Origin: Nostoc mirabile CHAB5784
GTDB lineage: Bacteria > Cyanobacteriota > Cyanobacteriia > Cyanobacteriales > Nostocaceae
Assembly: GCF_020829645.1 (NCBI RefSeq)
Contig: NZ_JAIVFS010000002.1
Coordinates: 186,001-250,000, forward strand
Length of the DNA stretch: 64,000 bases
Direction of reading: 5' to 3'
Below are positions 1 to 10,091 of this stretch, piece after piece. Position 1 is the first letter of the stretch; each line of letters starts with the position of its first letter. The notes under the pieces were generated by a model. That model saw only the letters and a program-made list of their open reading frames with translations. It was not told where the DNA came from and did not search any database. The position numbers and the translations under genes were made by a program.

Positions 1-1272
1 ACCGTAATTGATGTTAACTCAGGTTCCTTCACGCGATCGGCAACAGCTAGAGAAACAGTTTTGTGGACAAACTGCGAAGCTGCAACAGAAATTGCTCGCC
101 AGTTGCGTCTGCGGAATATCGCCGGGGTGATCGTTGTTGATTTTATTGATATGGAATCACGACGCGATCAACTGCAAGTTCTTGAACACTTTAATAAAGC
201 ACTCAAAGCAGACAAAGCTCGTCCGCAGATTGCCCAACTTACCGAACTGGGTTTAGTAGAACTGACCCGCAAACGCCAAGGTCAAAACATTTACGAATTG
301 TTTGGTGAAACTTGTCCCACCTGTGGCGGTTTAGGACATACTGTGCGTCTGCCTGGAGAAATCGAAAACCGATTACCAATACCAGCAGAAACACCAGAGC
401 GTGAACGTGAGCGTTTTATATCCCTGCCTCACCGAGAACCACGTCAGCCATCTGCCCGCATCCCAGAACCACGAGAAACCTATGATGGATTTTCAGAAGC
501 ATTTGACGGCGACCTAGAATCGGCTAATCTAAATCTGATCAATCATCCTAGTTATCAAGACCTTAATGATAATAAGCGTCGTACCCGGACTCGCCGCAGT
601 CGAATTGCTATCAATGGGTTAAACGGGAAAGATGAAGCTAGGGTTGTAGCCAATCCACTGGCTTTTGTTAACGAGCCAGACTTAGACCTTGATGTTGAAC
701 CAGAACTAGGAGTTGCACCAGAGATTCCCTCACCCACCCTTGGTAAACCAGGTTGGAGTGAAAGAGTAGAGCGCACTGTAGTAGATCGCACTATAGATCG
801 GACTGTAGAACGCGCTAAAATTATCAAGGCAGAGCCAGTCAAACCAGTGGTAGAACCACCGGAGATTAGAACTGTAGAAATGAGCCTCCAGGAACAGGAT
901 ATCTTTGCCTTGATGGGAATATCTCCCTTGGTGAAGTTAGAGCAAGAGGTTAAAAATACCAAGTCTGTGATTATTAACGTGATTCAGCCTGGTCAACAGC
1001 CAAGGACTCCAACTGAATCAACTTCAGAATCAACTATTGTCCAAAAAGCAACACCTGAAATAATCCCAAGCAAGATACCAATACCAAAAGTTATTGAGCC
1101 AGAACCAAAACCTTTGATAGAAGAGACAACTGAACCATCTGAGTTGACTGCTAGCCCAACGGGTAGCTTGTCTGCGAAAGCTTCCGCCAACGAAGATGAA
1201 AGTGATGCGAACAGCGCCGCCACTGCCAGCCGTCGCCGCCGCCGTCGTTCCTCAGCGATCGAGGATAATTAA
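1..1272 (+). CDS. rne: Ribonuclease E/G, C-terminal part (5' end outside window)
   Basis: Endoribonuclease that starts mRNA decay and processes structured RNAs. The reading frame is open from base 1, so the gene begins upstream of the window. The start of the visible part holds the end of the catalytic core (IDVNSG, DFIDM) and the Zn-link motif CPTCGG at about 309-326. After that comes a low-complexity, acidic/proline-rich tail. The last residues include RRRRRRSSA, which matches the Arg-rich C-terminal microdomain known in cyanobacteria to bind polynucleotide phosphorylase. rnhB follows after 8 bp, so the two are probably co-transcribed. The family call is firm; the tail function is inferred from published cyanobacterial RNase E work. 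Confidence 0.95.
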   Translation, partial: TVIDVNSGSFTRSATARETVLWTNCEAATEIARQLRLRNIAGVIVVDFIDMESRRDQLQVLEHFNKALKADKARPQIAQLTELGLVELTRKRQGQNIYELFGETCPTCGGLGHTVRLPGEIENRLPIPAETPERERERFISLPHREPRQPSARIPEPRETYDGFSEAFDGDLESANLNLINHPSYQDLNDNKRRTRTRRSRIAINGLNGKDEARVVANPLAFVNEPDLDLDVEPELGVAPEIPSPTLGKPGWSERVERTVVDRTIDRTVERAKIIKAEPVKPVVEPPEIRTVEMSLQEQDIFALMGISPLVKLEQEVKNTKSVIINVIQPGQQPRTPTESTSESTIVQKATPEIIPSKIPIPKVIEPEPKPLIEETTEPSELTASPTGSLSAKASANEDESDANSAATASRRRRRRSSAIEDN

Positions 1273-1280
1273 TTTGCTTT

Positions 1281-1937
1281 ATGGTAGAAACGTCGCCAAC
1301 GCCCTTGGAACAATCCAATTGGCTGGAGTTTTCTACCTTGTCAGGGATTCCAGGGTTGGTTGCAGGTGTGGATGAAGTAGGGCGAGGCGCTCTATTTGGC
1401 CCTGTGGTGGCGGCAGCAGTGATCCTACCAGATCATGCCTTGCCAATACTGATGGCAGCTAAAATCAAAGATAGTAAAAAGTTATCTAGTTCTCGTAGAA
1501 CTCAGCTAGCGCAGCAGATTTGTGGGCTGGCTATAGACTGGAAAATTGGGTTTGCTTCTACTGCCGAAATTGACAAGATAAATATTTTGCAAGCGACGTT
1601 ATTAGCAATGAAGCGGGCTGTGCTGAAGTTAAAGGTACAGCCTGCACTCTGCCTGGTTGATGGTAATCAGTTAATCAAAGACTTGCTACTGCCGCAACAA
1701 ACAATAATTAAGGGCGACGAGCGATCGCTCGCTATTGCCTCTGCTAGTATTGTTGCCAAGGTTTGGCGTGACGAACTGGTACTGCGTTTAGCATTAAAAT
1801 ACCCTATGTACAGCCTGGAGTGTAACAAGGGTTATGGTAGCCAGCAGCATTTGCTGGCTCTGCAACAATACGGGCCCTCGCCCCTACATCGTCAGTCTTT
1901 TCGTCCTTGCCAAATCAAAATAATTCGTAATTCGTAA
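1281..1937 (+). CDS. rnhB: Ribonuclease HII
   Basis: Cleaves the RNA strand of RNA-DNA hybrids and removes misincorporated ribonucleotides. The N-terminal motif GVDEVGRG, with catalytic Asp-Glu, and the SKKLS segment are intact, and the 218-residue length is normal. The gene lies 8 bp after rne and is likely in the same transcript. The last residues (IRNS) and the TAA stop are encoded by a period-7 repeat (aattcgt units), so the natural C-terminus has been overwritten or trimmed by a repeat insertion. This is unlikely to affect the catalytic core. Confidence 0.95.
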   Translation: MVETSPTPLEQSNWLEFSTLSGIPGLVAGVDEVGRGALFGPVVAAAVILPDHALPILMAAKIKDSKKLSSSRRTQLAQQICGLAIDWKIGFASTAEIDKINILQATLLAMKRAVLKLKVQPALCLVDGNQLIKDLLLPQQTIIKGDERSLAIASASIVAKVWRDELVLRLALKYPMYSLECNKGYGSQQHLLALQQYGPSPLHRQSFRPCQIKIIRNS

Positions 1938-2076
1938 TTCGTAATTAGAAACAGTTACATAAGCGGATTTAGACCCCCGATGAAAACTTAGCCAACTATA
2001 AAGGTAGCTTCCGCATCCCCAAGAAAGGGAAATTCAACCCGAAAATTACGAATTACGAACTACGAATTACGAATTA
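1921..2076. repeat. Composite element: inverted heptamer arms around a core
   Basis: The left arm (1921-1948) is a tandem array of aattcgt units; the right arm (about 2043-2075) is the inverse (attacga units). The roughly 95-bp core between them contains GGATTTAGACCCCCGA near 1966-1981. As a transcript the arms would pair. A very similar arm pair with a different core lies at 31886-32037. The left arm supplies the rnhB stop codon. Confidence 0.8.
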
Positions 2077-2085
2077 GTTAAATAA

Positions 2086-2673
2086 TTACTCAGCATTCAG
2101 GATTGGCAATTCAGTACTGTTACCGCTAAGTCCTCTATCTTTGGTTTGTGATATCACCCAGTAGCGATAATCCGCCAAAAGTTGATTTAATAACCGTTGC
2201 TTGACCGATAACAGTACGCTTTTGAGCAAAGCATTGCCAGTAGTTTCTAAAATCGGCTTAGGAGTGAAGGAAAATGGCGGTGGCAAATCCACCAGCACTT
2301 CTAAATCAGCCCTTCCTTGTAGGCGAGTGCCAGTGCTTAACTCTTTGGGAGACAAATGTCCTTTTAAATTGAGAGCAAAACGCTGGTTAATATACTCGAA
2401 GCCCAGGATTTCACAGCCTAGCGATCGCAAATAAATTATTCCATTTGATTCTGCCCAAACTCTCATGTCTACAGTAGGTTGAATACTCAATGACATAAAA
2501 GTTAACGGACGCATTTTCAAGCGAAATACTTCCTCAGAAAGCTGCTCAATTCTACTGTTGTCAGCCAAAGCCTTAACTAGACGTTGAGGCTGGCGCAAGT
2601 AGTGCTGAATGGGAATAGGCTGCTCTGGAACAGCGATTTCAACCGATTGGGAGGCAGTAAACCGGGTAGCCAT
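2086..2673 (-). CDS. DUF1997 family protein
   Basis: A 195-residue soluble protein, with no signal peptide or membrane segment, that resembles the DUF1997 family found in cyanobacteria and chloroplasts, whose function is unknown. The middle of the protein (FRLKMRPLTFMSLSIQPTVDMRVW, read as two adjoining short stretches) and the segment around LEVLVDLPPPF fit a lipid- or START-like beta-rich fold, but that is inference. It is transcribed convergently with rnhB, with a repeat element between the two. Family assignment rests on overall pattern only. Confidence 0.65.
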   Translation of the reverse strand: MATRFTASQSVEIAVPEQPIPIQHYLRQPQRLVKALADNSRIEQLSEEVFRLKMRPLTFMSLSIQPTVDMRVWAESNGIIYLRSLGCEILGFEYINQRFALNLKGHLSPKELSTGTRLQGRADLEVLVDLPPPFSFTPKPILETTGNALLKSVLLSVKQRLLNQLLADYRYWVISQTKDRGLSGNSTELPILNAE

Positions 2674-3096
2674 GAGCGGATAAAAATATCTGTTTCTTAA
2701 TTTTAATATTTTTTAATAAATTAAATCTGATTATTGAAAAGTTGAAAATTTATTGACCATAAAAATGATTGTTGCTTATCAGCTATACATTATTAGCAGA
2801 AAGTTGGTACGCTTATTACTATCTTTAGTTCAATAAATATAAATTAAAATTTCATTCTTGACATAAAATCTATAATATGCATTGTAATTAGGTGAGAAAC
2901 GAATATAATTGTCCTTAAATTTTCAGAGGAATTTAGCAACAAAACTTTTCCTGGATACATATTTCGGTCTATTTGTTTAGTCCCTAAATTTGAGAGATAA
3001 GAGTGTTTTGTAAGAGTAGATGTTGGATACATTTGCCAAAACCAAAATATCATAATCTCTGTTTACGTATTAAACTCGCAACTCAAGGCTAAAGGT
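2674..3096. other. Divergent intergenic region, no gene seen
   Basis: AT-rich spacer of about 420 bp between the divergently transcribed DUF1997 gene and pheA, so it should hold both promoters. A 69-codon open frame on the minus strand (2844-3053) has no recognisable features and no good ribosome binding site. An AAAGG stretch just before the pheA ATG is a plausible ribosome binding site. Confidence 0.6.
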
Positions 3097-3972
3097 ATGA
3101 CTTTATTGATCGCACATTTAGGGCCTCCCGGCACTTATGCAGAACAAGCAGCTGTTTTTTATGTCAACTGGCTAACTAAAAGTACAGGAGTTGAAGCTAG
3201 GTTATCTCCCTATCCCACCATTTCCCAGTCACTGCACGCCGTTGCTGATGGTCAAGCTCACTTGGCTGTTGTGCCAGTGGAAAATTCTATTGAAGGGAGT
3301 GTTACCACAACACTGGATACACTATGGCAGTTAGACAGTTTGCGAATTCAGTTGGCTTTGGTATTACCCATTGCCCATATGTTAATTTCCTGCGCGTCTA
3401 GCTTAGATAAAATTAAAACTGTTTACTCTCACCCGCAAGCTTTGGCACAATGTCAGGGATGGTTAGAGCGGTTTCTCCCGACTGTACAGATTATTCCCAG
3501 CAATTCTACAACCGAAGCATTACAGCGATTGGAGCAAGAGACAACAACAGCAGCGATCGCTTCTAGTAGAGCAGCTCAACTCTACAACCTGCCGATCCTT
3601 GCTAGTGGTATCAACGACTATCCAGAAAACTTTACTCGTTTTTGGGTAGTAAGTCAGGATGAAGCGGAAGCTGGATATCAGGCATCAACAACAAGCGCCA
3701 GTCATACATCGCTGGCTTTTAGTATGCCTTCCAACACACCTGGAGCATTACTCAATCCTTTGCAAATATTTGCTCAACGAGGAATTAACCTCAGCCGGAT
3801 TGAATCTCGTCCGACGAAGCGATCGCTAGGCGAATACTTGTTTTTCATGGATTTAGAAGCGGATACCAAGGAAGCACAAATGCAATCTGCTTTAGCAGAA
3901 TTAACTATGCACACAGAAATTTTAAAAATTCTTGGCGCTTACAATGTTTTGCCGATCAGCGCTGTTACTTAA
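3097..3972 (+). CDS. pheA: Prephenate dehydratase
   Basis: Converts prephenate to phenylpyruvate in phenylalanine synthesis. The N-terminus (GPPGTYAEQAA) and the catalytic TRF motif (in NFTRFWVV, around residue 180) are present. A C-terminal ACT domain follows, with the ESRPTKR effector site and LGEYLFFMDLE. The enzyme is monofunctional (291 residues), with no chorismate mutase domain, and is presumably feedback-regulated by phenylalanine through the ACT domain. The ATG at 3097 is preceded by AAAGG. A heptamer/palindrome repeat begins about 10 bp after the stop. Confidence 0.95.
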   Translation: MTLLIAHLGPPGTYAEQAAVFYVNWLTKSTGVEARLSPYPTISQSLHAVADGQAHLAVVPVENSIEGSVTTTLDTLWQLDSLRIQLALVLPIAHMLISCASSLDKIKTVYSHPQALAQCQGWLERFLPTVQIIPSNSTTEALQRLEQETTTAAIASSRAAQLYNLPILASGINDYPENFTRFWVVSQDEAEAGYQASTTSASHTSLAFSMPSNTPGALLNPLQIFAQRGINLSRIESRPTKRSLGEYLFFMDLEADTKEAQMQSALAELTMHTEILKILGAYNVLPISAVT

Positions 3973-4213
3973 AAAGTTAGGAGTCAGGAGTAGAGACGCG
4001 ATTAATCGCGTCTGTACAGGAGTTATTAGTTAGGAGTTAGGAGTTAAGAATTATCAGTTATTAGTTATCAGGTAGGGAATATAAATTATAAGTTGCCAAT
4101 CTTTTATTTTTTGTTATTTATTCCTAACTCCTCACTCCTGTACAGACGCGATTAATCGCGTCTCTACTCAATACTCCTGTACAGACGCGATTAATCGCGT
4201 CTCTACTCCTAAC
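3973..4213. repeat. Composite repeat between convergent genes
   Basis: Arms of gagttag-type heptamers (3975-4060) and the inverse (4125-4213) flank an AT-rich core. Three perfect copies of the 18-bp palindrome GACGCGATTAATCGCGTC lie inside (3995-4012, 4145-4162, 4184-4201). The element fills the whole space between the ends of pheA and the Lon-N gene and could form a long hairpin in either transcript. Confidence 0.8.
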
Positions 4214-4216
4214 TCC

Positions 4217-4864
4217 TCACTTTTCATTAAATGTGTCTTTGAGAACAGCGCGAGCTGCCAAGTGATTTCGAGTAGAGGTTAAAATTTCTGCTTCCCGCTC
4301 TAGACGAGTTGCAGTATCTTGCATTTCTAGCAATAACTGCTGCTCTGCGGCGACACCATGAAGATTACTCGCTACCCAATAAGATAACTCTGTTGGTAGG
4401 TCAGGCAAATCTTCTGGCAGTTCGATATTTTGTTCGGTTAATTTGGCTGATAGACGCACAACATCTCGCAGTAGTTGTTCTACCTCAGTTGATAAAGGTC
4501 GCAAATCTTTAGCCGGTGGTTGGTCTTCAATCCACTCAACTAAGCCAACTATATATGGCTTTTCACGAACATACTCTAATACCCGAAATCTTTGCTGCCC
4601 TAAAGTCAACATCTTGATCCGATCATCTGGCAGCCGTTGGTGATGAACGATTTCTGCACAGCAACCAGTGTTTGCAATTGTACCTTTAACAGGATCGACC
4701 ATCAAAACACCGAACCTGCGATCGCTCTCCAAAATCGTGTTCATCATGATTCGGTAGCGAAATTCAAAGATGTGCAGAGGCAATGGTCTGGTAGGAAACA
4801 GAACTAGTTCAGGTAACGGGAACAGAGGTAGTTCACGAACTGCAATTTTAGAAGATGATGTCAT
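4217..4864 (-). CDS. Lon N-terminal (substrate-binding) domain protein
   Basis: A 215-residue protein consisting essentially of the Lon protease N-terminal domain (LPLFPLPELVLFPTRPLPLHIFE at the start, given here as overlapping short motifs LPLFPLPE and PLHIFEFRYR). There is no ATPase or protease domain. Stand-alone Lon-N proteins occur in cyanobacteria and plastids and are thought to bind substrates or partners; the exact role is unknown. A helical segment follows in the C-terminal half. It is downstream of the str operon but separated from it by a terminator-like hairpin. Its stop codon abuts the repeat at 3973-4213. Confidence 0.85.
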   Translation of the reverse strand: MTSSSKIAVRELPLFPLPELVLFPTRPLPLHIFEFRYRIMMNTILESDRRFGVLMVDPVKGTIANTGCCAEIVHHQRLPDDRIKMLTLGQQRFRVLEYVREKPYIVGLVEWIEDQPPAKDLRPLSTEVEQLLRDVVRLSAKLTEQNIELPEDLPDLPTELSYWVASNLHGVAAEQQLLLEMQDTATRLEREAEILTSTRNHLAARAVLKDTFNEK

Positions 4865-4950
4865 TGTTACTTTGGTATAAACTTAATCTTAAAAATAATT
4901 TTTCTGTGCTTTTCCCGTACTTTATCTACATTCTATCATTTGTTTCCTAG

Positions 4951-4985
4951 CTAAATAAAAGCCCTGAGATATATTTCTTCAGGGC
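4951..4985 (-). terminator. Intrinsic terminator after rpsJ
   Basis: Perfect 7-bp stem GCCCTGA/TCAGGGC (4961-4967 with 4979-4985) and an 11-nt loop. Read on the minus strand it is followed by TTTTATTT. It lies about 80 bp past the rpsJ stop and before the Lon-N gene, so it probably ends the str operon transcript. Confidence 0.75.
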
Positions 4986-5008
4986 AATGTAAAAATTCAT
5001 ACTAATGT

Positions 5009-5060
5009 CATTTGTCTTTTGTCGTTTGTCTGAGTACTAATGACCAATGACTCATGACTA
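5009..5060. repeat. gtcattt-type heptamer arms after rpsJ
   Basis: A short array (tcatttgtcttttgtc...) followed by the inverse (tgaccaatgactcatgac), ending a few bases from the rpsJ stop codon. It is the same sequence class as the arrays at 37540, 59250 and 61525. Confidence 0.6.
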
Positions 5061-5062
5061 AA

Positions 5063-5380
5063 TTAAAGTTTGACTTCGATATCTACACCCGATGGTAGAT
5101 CCAATTTCATCAGGGCATCAATAGTCTTAGAAGAGGGCTGGTAAATATCAATAATCCGGCGATGAGTACGGGTTTCAAAGTGTTCCCGTGAATCTTTATC
5201 TACGTGAGGCGATCGCAGCACACAATAGATCCGGCGTTTTGTTGGTAAAGGAATTGGGCCTACGGCTGTAGCATTGGTGCGGTTAGCTGTGTCTACAATC
5301 TTCTCGCAAGATGTGTCTAATAAGCGTCGGTCAAAAGCTTGTAACCGAATTCTAATTTTCTGCTGCTGTAGAGTTGCCAT
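5063..5380 (-). CDS. rpsJ: 30S ribosomal protein S10
   Basis: Small-subunit protein of the 30S head and part of the NusB/S10 antitermination complex. At 105 residues it is full length, with the family segments [18 protein letters not shown] and HFETRTHRR. As in other cyanobacteria it sits at the end of the str operon, behind tuf, rather than heading a separate S10 operon. The 215-bp gap to tuf holds a strong hairpin and a repeat, so it may be only partly co-transcribed with tuf. Confidence 0.97.
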   Translation of the reverse strand: MATLQQQKIRIRLQAFDRRLLDTSCEKIVDTANRTNATAVGPIPLPTKRRIYCVLRSPHVDKDSREHFETRTHRRIIDIYQPSSKTIDALMKLDLPSGVDIEVKL

Positions 5381-5404
5381 CTTTAATTTTCCAGGTTCTG
5401 CGTA

Positions 5405-5520
5405 ATTAGGGGAATGGGGGATAAAGGAGAGACGCGATTAATCGCGTCTGTACAAAAATGGGGAGTGGGCGTTAAGGGAGACAAAATTGTTTGGCTTCTT
5501 CCTATTCCCTACTCCCTTTA
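5405..5520. repeat. Composite repeat between tuf and rpsJ
   Basis: Holds ggggaatgg-type units, one copy of the palindrome GACGCGATTAATCGCGTC (5431-5448), and an inverse array (ttccctactccctt, about 5500-5519). It is a repeat insertion inside a highly expressed translation operon. Confidence 0.7.
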
Positions 5521-5535
5521 ATTAAAAAGGAAGAG

Positions 5536-5577
5536 AAAGGAGCAGAGAGGCACAATAAAGACCATCTCTGCTCCTTT
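5536..5577 (-). terminator. Strong hairpin after tuf
   Basis: Perfect 13-bp stem AAAGGAGCAGAGA/TCTCTGCTCCTTT (5536-5548 with 5565-5577) and a 16-nt loop. On the minus strand it is followed by the T-rich CTTCCTTTTTA. It starts about 20 bp after the tuf stop, so it should terminate or stabilise the fusA-tuf mRNA and attenuate rpsJ. Confidence 0.75.
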
Positions 5578-5595
5578 GTTATGGGCGAAAAGGTG

Positions 5596-6825
5596 CTACT
5601 TGATAATTTTGGAGACGACACCAGCACCGATGGTGCGGCCACCTTCGCGGATAGCGAAGCGCATTCCTTGTTCAATAGCGATCGCGTTGATCAATTCTAC
5701 TGTCATCTTGATGCGATCGCCTGGCATTACCATTTCTACTTCTTTGCCTTCATCGGAGGTGTAGGCTTTGATGGTACCAGTTACATCAGTTGTCCGCACG
5801 TAGAACTGGGGACGGTAGCCAGCGAAAAATGGAGTCTTACGACCACCTTCTTTTTCTGTTAGGACATAAACCTCACCTTCAAATTCATTGTGAGGTTTAA
5901 TCGAACCAGGTTTGGCGATGACCATACCCCGTTCAATATCAGCCTTCTGGATACCCCGGAGTAGTACGCCAGCGTTATCCCCAGCCATACCTTGGTCGAG
6001 ACTCTTCTTGAACATCTCAATACCAGTTACGGTAGTGGCGCGAGTATCTCTGATACCCACTAGTTCAACGTTATCGCCAACTTTGACTACACCCCGCTCA
6101 ATCCGACCGGTGGCGACAGTACCACGACCTGTAATTGAGAACACGTCTTCTACAGCCATCAGGAAGGGTTTATCAACATCCCGCTCAGGAGTGGGGATGT
6201 AAGAATCTACAGCATCCATCAATTCGTAGATTTTGTCTACCCAAGGATTTTCACCGCGTTGGGTCTTGGGATTCTTGGTCATTGCTTCCAGAGCTTGCAG
6301 ACCAGAGCCTTTGACGATGGGGATATCATCGCCAGGGAAATCGTAGCTGCTTAACAGTTCTCTCAGTTCTAGTTCTACCAGTTCCAAGAGTTCTGGGTCA
6401 TCCATCAAATCTTCTTTGTTCAAGAAGACAACCAGACTGGGAACGCCTACCTGTTTTGCCAACAGGATGTGTTCGCGGGTTTGGGGCATAGGGCCATCGG
6501 TAGCAGCAACTACGAGGATACCTCCGTCCATCTGGGCAGCACCGGTGATCATGTTCTTCACATAGTCAGCGTGTCCTGGACAGTCTACGTGAGCATAGTG
6601 CCGACTTGCAGTTTCATACTCTACGTGAGCGGTATTGATGGTAATACCCCGTGCCTTTTCTTCTGGGGCATTATCAATTTGGTCGTAGCCCTTAGCTACA
6701 GCCTGACCCATAGCTGCCAAGGTCATAGTGATGGCTGCTGTCAAGGTAGTTTTACCGTGGTCAACGTGGCCAACTGTACCGATATTAATGTGGGGTTTAT
6801 TCCTTTCAAACTTTGCGCGTGCCAT
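5596..6825 (-). CDS. tuf: Elongation factor Tu
   Basis: GTPase that brings aminoacyl-tRNA to the ribosome. At 409 residues it is full length. The P-loop GHVDHGKTT, the switch segment [21 protein letters not shown] and NKEDL are all present, and domains 2 and 3 follow with the usual GRGTVATGR and [10 protein letters not shown]. It lies 23 bp after fusA in the str operon. No anomalies were seen. Confidence 0.99.
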   Translation of the reverse strand: MARAKFERNKPHINIGTVGHVDHGKTTLTAAITMTLAAMGQAVAKGYDQIDNAPEEKARGITINTAHVEYETASRHYAHVDCPGHADYVKNMITGAAQMDGGILVVAATDGPMPQTREHILLAKQVGVPSLVVFLNKEDLMDDPELLELVELELRELLSSYDFPGDDIPIVKGSGLQALEAMTKNPKTQRGENPWVDKIYELMDAVDSYIPTPERDVDKPFLMAVEDVFSITGRGTVATGRIERGVVKVGDNVELVGIRDTRATTVTGIEMFKKSLDQGMAGDNAGVLLRGIQKADIERGMVIAKPGSIKPHNEFEGEVYVLTEKEGGRKTPFFAGYRPQFYVRTTDVTGTIKAYTSDEGKEVEMVMPGDRIKMTVELINAIAIEQGMRFAIREGGRTIGAGVVSKIIK

Positions 6826-6848
6826 GAATGCTCATTTCCTTATTTTAA

Positions 6849-8927
6849 CTAAGCGTTCCCTTTGCTTTTTGCAATGATAGTTTCAGCTACGCTGCGAGGC
6901 ACCTCTTCGTAGTGGCTGAACTCCATCGTGAAGGTACCCCGACCTTGCGTTTTTGACCGGATATCAGTGGCGTAGCCAAACATGCTCGCCAGTGGAACTT
7001 TGGATGTTACCTTAGCGAGTCCCTTTTCGGTGCTTTGGCTTTCAATCTGCCCTCGGCGGGTGTTGAGGTCGCCAATGACGTTCCCCATATAGTCTTCAGG
7101 AACTTCAACTTCAACTTTCATCATAGGCTCTAAGATGACAGGTGAAGCTTTCAGCACAGCCTCTTTCATCGCCATTGAGCCAGCGATTTTGAAAGCCATT
7201 TCTGAAGAGTCTACATCGTGGTATGACCCATCAATTAGCGTTGCTTTAACGTCAATCAACGGATATCCAGCTAGAACACCGGATTCGCAGCTTTCTTTCA
7301 TTCCTTGTTCTGCGGGGCCAACGTACTCTTTAGGTACTGTACCGCCAGCAATTTTGGAAACGAATTCAAAGCCAGTACCGGGTTCTCCAGGCTCCAAATT
7401 AATCACAACGTGACCGTATTGACCTTTACCACCACTTTGGCGGATGAATTTGCCCTCAACTTTGTTCACAGCTTTCCGAATTGTTTCTCGGTAAGCTACT
7501 TGTGGCGCACCTACATTCGCTTCCACCTTGAATTCTCGTAACATCCGGTCTACTAGAATTTCTAGGTGTAGTTCTCCCATTCCCGCGATCACGGTCTGGT
7601 TTGTTTCCGGATCGACGCGGACACGGAAGGTGGGGTCTTCTTCTGAGAGAGATTGCAGAGCCTTGGACAGCTTGTCCATATCGTTCTTGGTTTTGGGTTC
7701 AACCGCCACCGAGATCACAGGCTCAGGAATGAATAGGGATTCCAGAATTACTGGCGATCCATCATCACAGAGCGTGTCACCTGTCAAGGTGTCTTTCAAT
7801 CCCAGAGCTGCTCCCAAATCACCCGCTCGCAGTTCATCGACATCTTGCCGATCATCTGCCTTCATTAGAACTAAGCGGGAAATCCGTTCTTTTTTATTCT
7901 TACTAGCGTTGAGAACGTAGCTACCCTTTTTCAGGACACCAGAATAAACGCGAACAAATGTTAGGCGACCGTAAGGGTCAGCCATAATCTTGAATGCCAG
8001 AGCCGCTAGGGGTTCGTTGTCATCAGCTTGCCGCTCAACAGTATCGCCATTGGGCAGTAAGCCTTGAATTGGTGGTACTTCACTTGGCGCTGGCAGGTAA
8101 TCTACAACGGCATCCAGCATTAACTGCACGCCTTTGTTTTTGAATGCTGAACCACAAAGTACTGGTACAATCGTCCCCGCAATTGTGCCTTTACGCAGGG
8201 CAGTCCGAATTTCCTGCTCTGTAAGTTCTTCGCCCTCGAAGTACTTAGTCATCAGAGCATCATCGGTTTCTGCTGCGGCTTCTATTAGCTTGGTGCGGAA
8301 TTCGTCTACCTGCGCTTGCAATGCTTCCGGGATATCGGTTTCCTGGATATCGGTTCCTTGGTCATTTGCGTAAATATACGCACGTTGCCTTACTAGGTCA
8401 ACGATCCCTTGGAAGTCGTTTTCGCTACCAATTGGTAGTTGAATGGCGATCGCATTCGCCCGCAGGCGATCGCGGATTTGCTCGTGAACTTTATAAAAGT
8501 TCGCTCCGGTGCGATCCATCTTGTTGATAAAGGCTATCCGAGGAACTTTGTAGCGTTCTGCTTGCCGCCACACTGTCTCAGACTGCGGTTGCACGCCGCC
8601 CACAGAACAAAATACTGCGATTACACCATCCAACACGCGCATCGAGCGCTCAACTTCAATTGTGAAGTCTACGTGACCCGGAGTATCGATAATGTTAATT
8701 TGATGATCTTTCCAACTGGTACTGATAGCAGCAGCAGTAATGGTAATTCCCCGCTCCCGCTCCTGCTCCATCCAGTCTGTGACGGCAGTTCCTTCATGAA
8801 CTTCGCCAATTTTATGAATTATTCCAGAGTAAAATAATATTCTCTCTGTTGTTGTTGTTTTGCCCGCATCTATATGCGCCGCAATACCAATGTTGCGTAC
8901 TTTCTCTAGCGGGATCGTGCGTGCCAC
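6849..8927 (-). CDS. fusA: Elongation factor G
   Basis: Translocation GTPase of 692 residues, full length. The G motifs [23 protein letters not shown] and NKMDRTGA are present, and domains III-V are present in order ([15 protein letters not shown]). Translation starts at a GTG codon (bases 8925-8927), with the strong AGGAGG ribosome binding site just upstream, which supports this start. It is in the str operon between rpsG and tuf. Confidence 0.98.
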   Translation of the reverse strand: MARTIPLEKVRNIGIAAHIDAGKTTTTERILFYSGIIHKIGEVHEGTAVTDWMEQERERGITITAAAISTSWKDHQINIIDTPGHVDFTIEVERSMRVLDGVIAVFCSVGGVQPQSETVWRQAERYKVPRIAFINKMDRTGANFYKVHEQIRDRLRANAIAIQLPIGSENDFQGIVDLVRQRAYIYANDQGTDIQETDIPEALQAQVDEFRTKLIEAAAETDDALMTKYFEGEELTEQEIRTALRKGTIAGTIVPVLCGSAFKNKGVQLMLDAVVDYLPAPSEVPPIQGLLPNGDTVERQADDNEPLAALAFKIMADPYGRLTFVRVYSGVLKKGSYVLNASKNKKERISRLVLMKADDRQDVDELRAGDLGAALGLKDTLTGDTLCDDGSPVILESLFIPEPVISVAVEPKTKNDMDKLSKALQSLSEEDPTFRVRVDPETNQTVIAGMGELHLEILVDRMLREFKVEANVGAPQVAYRETIRKAVNKVEGKFIRQSGGKGQYGHVVINLEPGEPGTGFEFVSKIAGGTVPKEYVGPAEQGMKESCESGVLAGYPLIDVKATLIDGSYHDVDSSEMAFKIAGSMAMKEAVLKASPVILEPMMKVEVEVPEDYMGNVIGDLNTRRGQIESQSTEKGLAKVTSKVPLASMFGYATDIRSKTQGRGTFTMEFSHYEEVPRSVAETIIAKSKGNA

Positions 8928-9065
8928 AGCTACCTCCTATAGTTTTTGCCTCATGATATCTTGTATATTACTCTTTGTTAAGATTCTATACTTTTACGGA
9001 AAACCGTCTTCTTTTTGTAAATCTACGATATACCGCTTCTGGAGGGCGATATATAGCTTTTCTAC

Positions 9066-9536
9066 TTAGTAACGATAGTGTGCGAATGCTTTGTTAGCTT
9101 CCGCCATCCGGTGCGTTTCTTCACGTTTCCGAATCGCATTGCCAGTTTCGTTGGCTGCATCCATTAATTCATTTGCCAGTTTGCTTGCCATTGTCCGGCC
9201 TGGTCTGGAGCGGGAATATTGCACTAACCAACGCAGTGCTAGGGTTGTACCGCGTTCTGTACGCACTTCCATTGGTACTTGGTAGGTTGCTCCACCAACT
9301 CGCCGAGCCTTTACTTCTACTAAAGGCGTGGCATTTCGCACTGCTCTTTCAAAGGTTTCCAAGGCACCAGCACCAGTGCGTTCTTCAATAGTTTTTAATG
9401 CATCATAAACAATCCGGGCGGCAAGTGATTTCTTGCCATGACGCATGATCCGCCTGATAATCATGCTCACAAGGCGACTGTTATATACGGAGTCAGACGG
9501 AACTGGGCGCCTTTGAATAACACCACGACGAGACAT
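9066..9536 (-). CDS. rpsG: 30S ribosomal protein S7
   Basis: Primary 16S rRNA-binding protein of the 30S head, 156 residues, full length. It begins [10 protein letters not shown] and has the conserved [11 protein letters not shown] and [13 protein letters not shown] segments. It is second in the str operon; the gap to rpsL upstream is unusually long (about 555 bp). Confidence 0.98.
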   Translation of the reverse strand: MSRRGVIQRRPVPSDSVYNSRLVSMIIRRIMRHGKKSLAARIVYDALKTIEERTGAGALETFERAVRNATPLVEVKARRVGGATYQVPMEVRTERGTTLALRWLVQYSRSRPGRTMASKLANELMDAANETGNAIRKREETHRMAEANKAFAHYRY

Positions 9537-10091
9537 ACTTCACCTTTAATTCGGAATTGGCAACGAAATTATATGCTATCAGACACCGGAAACTAAAAGC
9601 TGTGGAACTCAACCCTCAGACTTTCTCAATTTTGTTTTCGACTGTTGCAGCAAGGCTGACTTATTGACTGCCAATTTTGGATTAGAGTTTTTGGTAGATG
9701 TTCCGACCACAAGGATTGGAAAAAATCAAAAGTCTGTAAGCCTCATCCCCTTGTGGGTTCGACCAATCCAAAACCGCAAATCGCTCGACTGAGCGCTCAC
9801 GCCGAAGTCTAAAATCTAAAATTCATTGACTTGCTAGCTGCAACTAAATACTCAAGGCTATAACATTCTAAACCTTAATGTCCAGATTATAGTTCTGCTG
9901 TGGGTTACAGCGTTCTCCTCTGAACTTCTACACTTGCTCGCTTAGTGTAGATGTAGCTTGCTTGATTTTTTTAAACAGACTTGAGCAGCTTTCGTAACTG
10001 CTCTTAGAACACAGACCCTGATAGTTATTTTGTCCTTGAGCGCTTCTCAGGTAGACGATTAATCGTGTTGGATGCGATTAATCGCCTAATC
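9537..10091. other. Long spacer between rpsL and rpsG
   Basis: No gene is visible. In most bacteria these two genes are tens of bases apart. The spacer holds an imperfect inverted pair (CCACAAGGATTGG near 9708 against CCCCTTGTGG near 9748 and CCAATCC near 9765), a taaaatctaaaat-type repeat near 9810, and near the rpsL end gcgattaatcgc (10074-10085), a partial copy of the palindrome found eight times elsewhere. An internal promoter for rpsG-fusA-tuf is possible but not shown. Confidence 0.55.

Noticed and set aside
1921..2076. Regularly repeated short units that might be a CRISPR array
   Set aside because: Units are about 7 nt, directly adjacent without spacers; no cas genes are present. They are tandem heptamer repeats.
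2844..3053. 69-codon minus-strand ORF between DUF1997 and pheA
   Set aside because: No ribosome binding site, no family pattern, AT-rich composition; it lies in a divergent promoter region.
5491..6852. Plus-strand ORFs across tuf (5491-5862, 5912-6202, 6469-6852)
   Set aside because: Shadows of the strongly conserved tuf coding strand.
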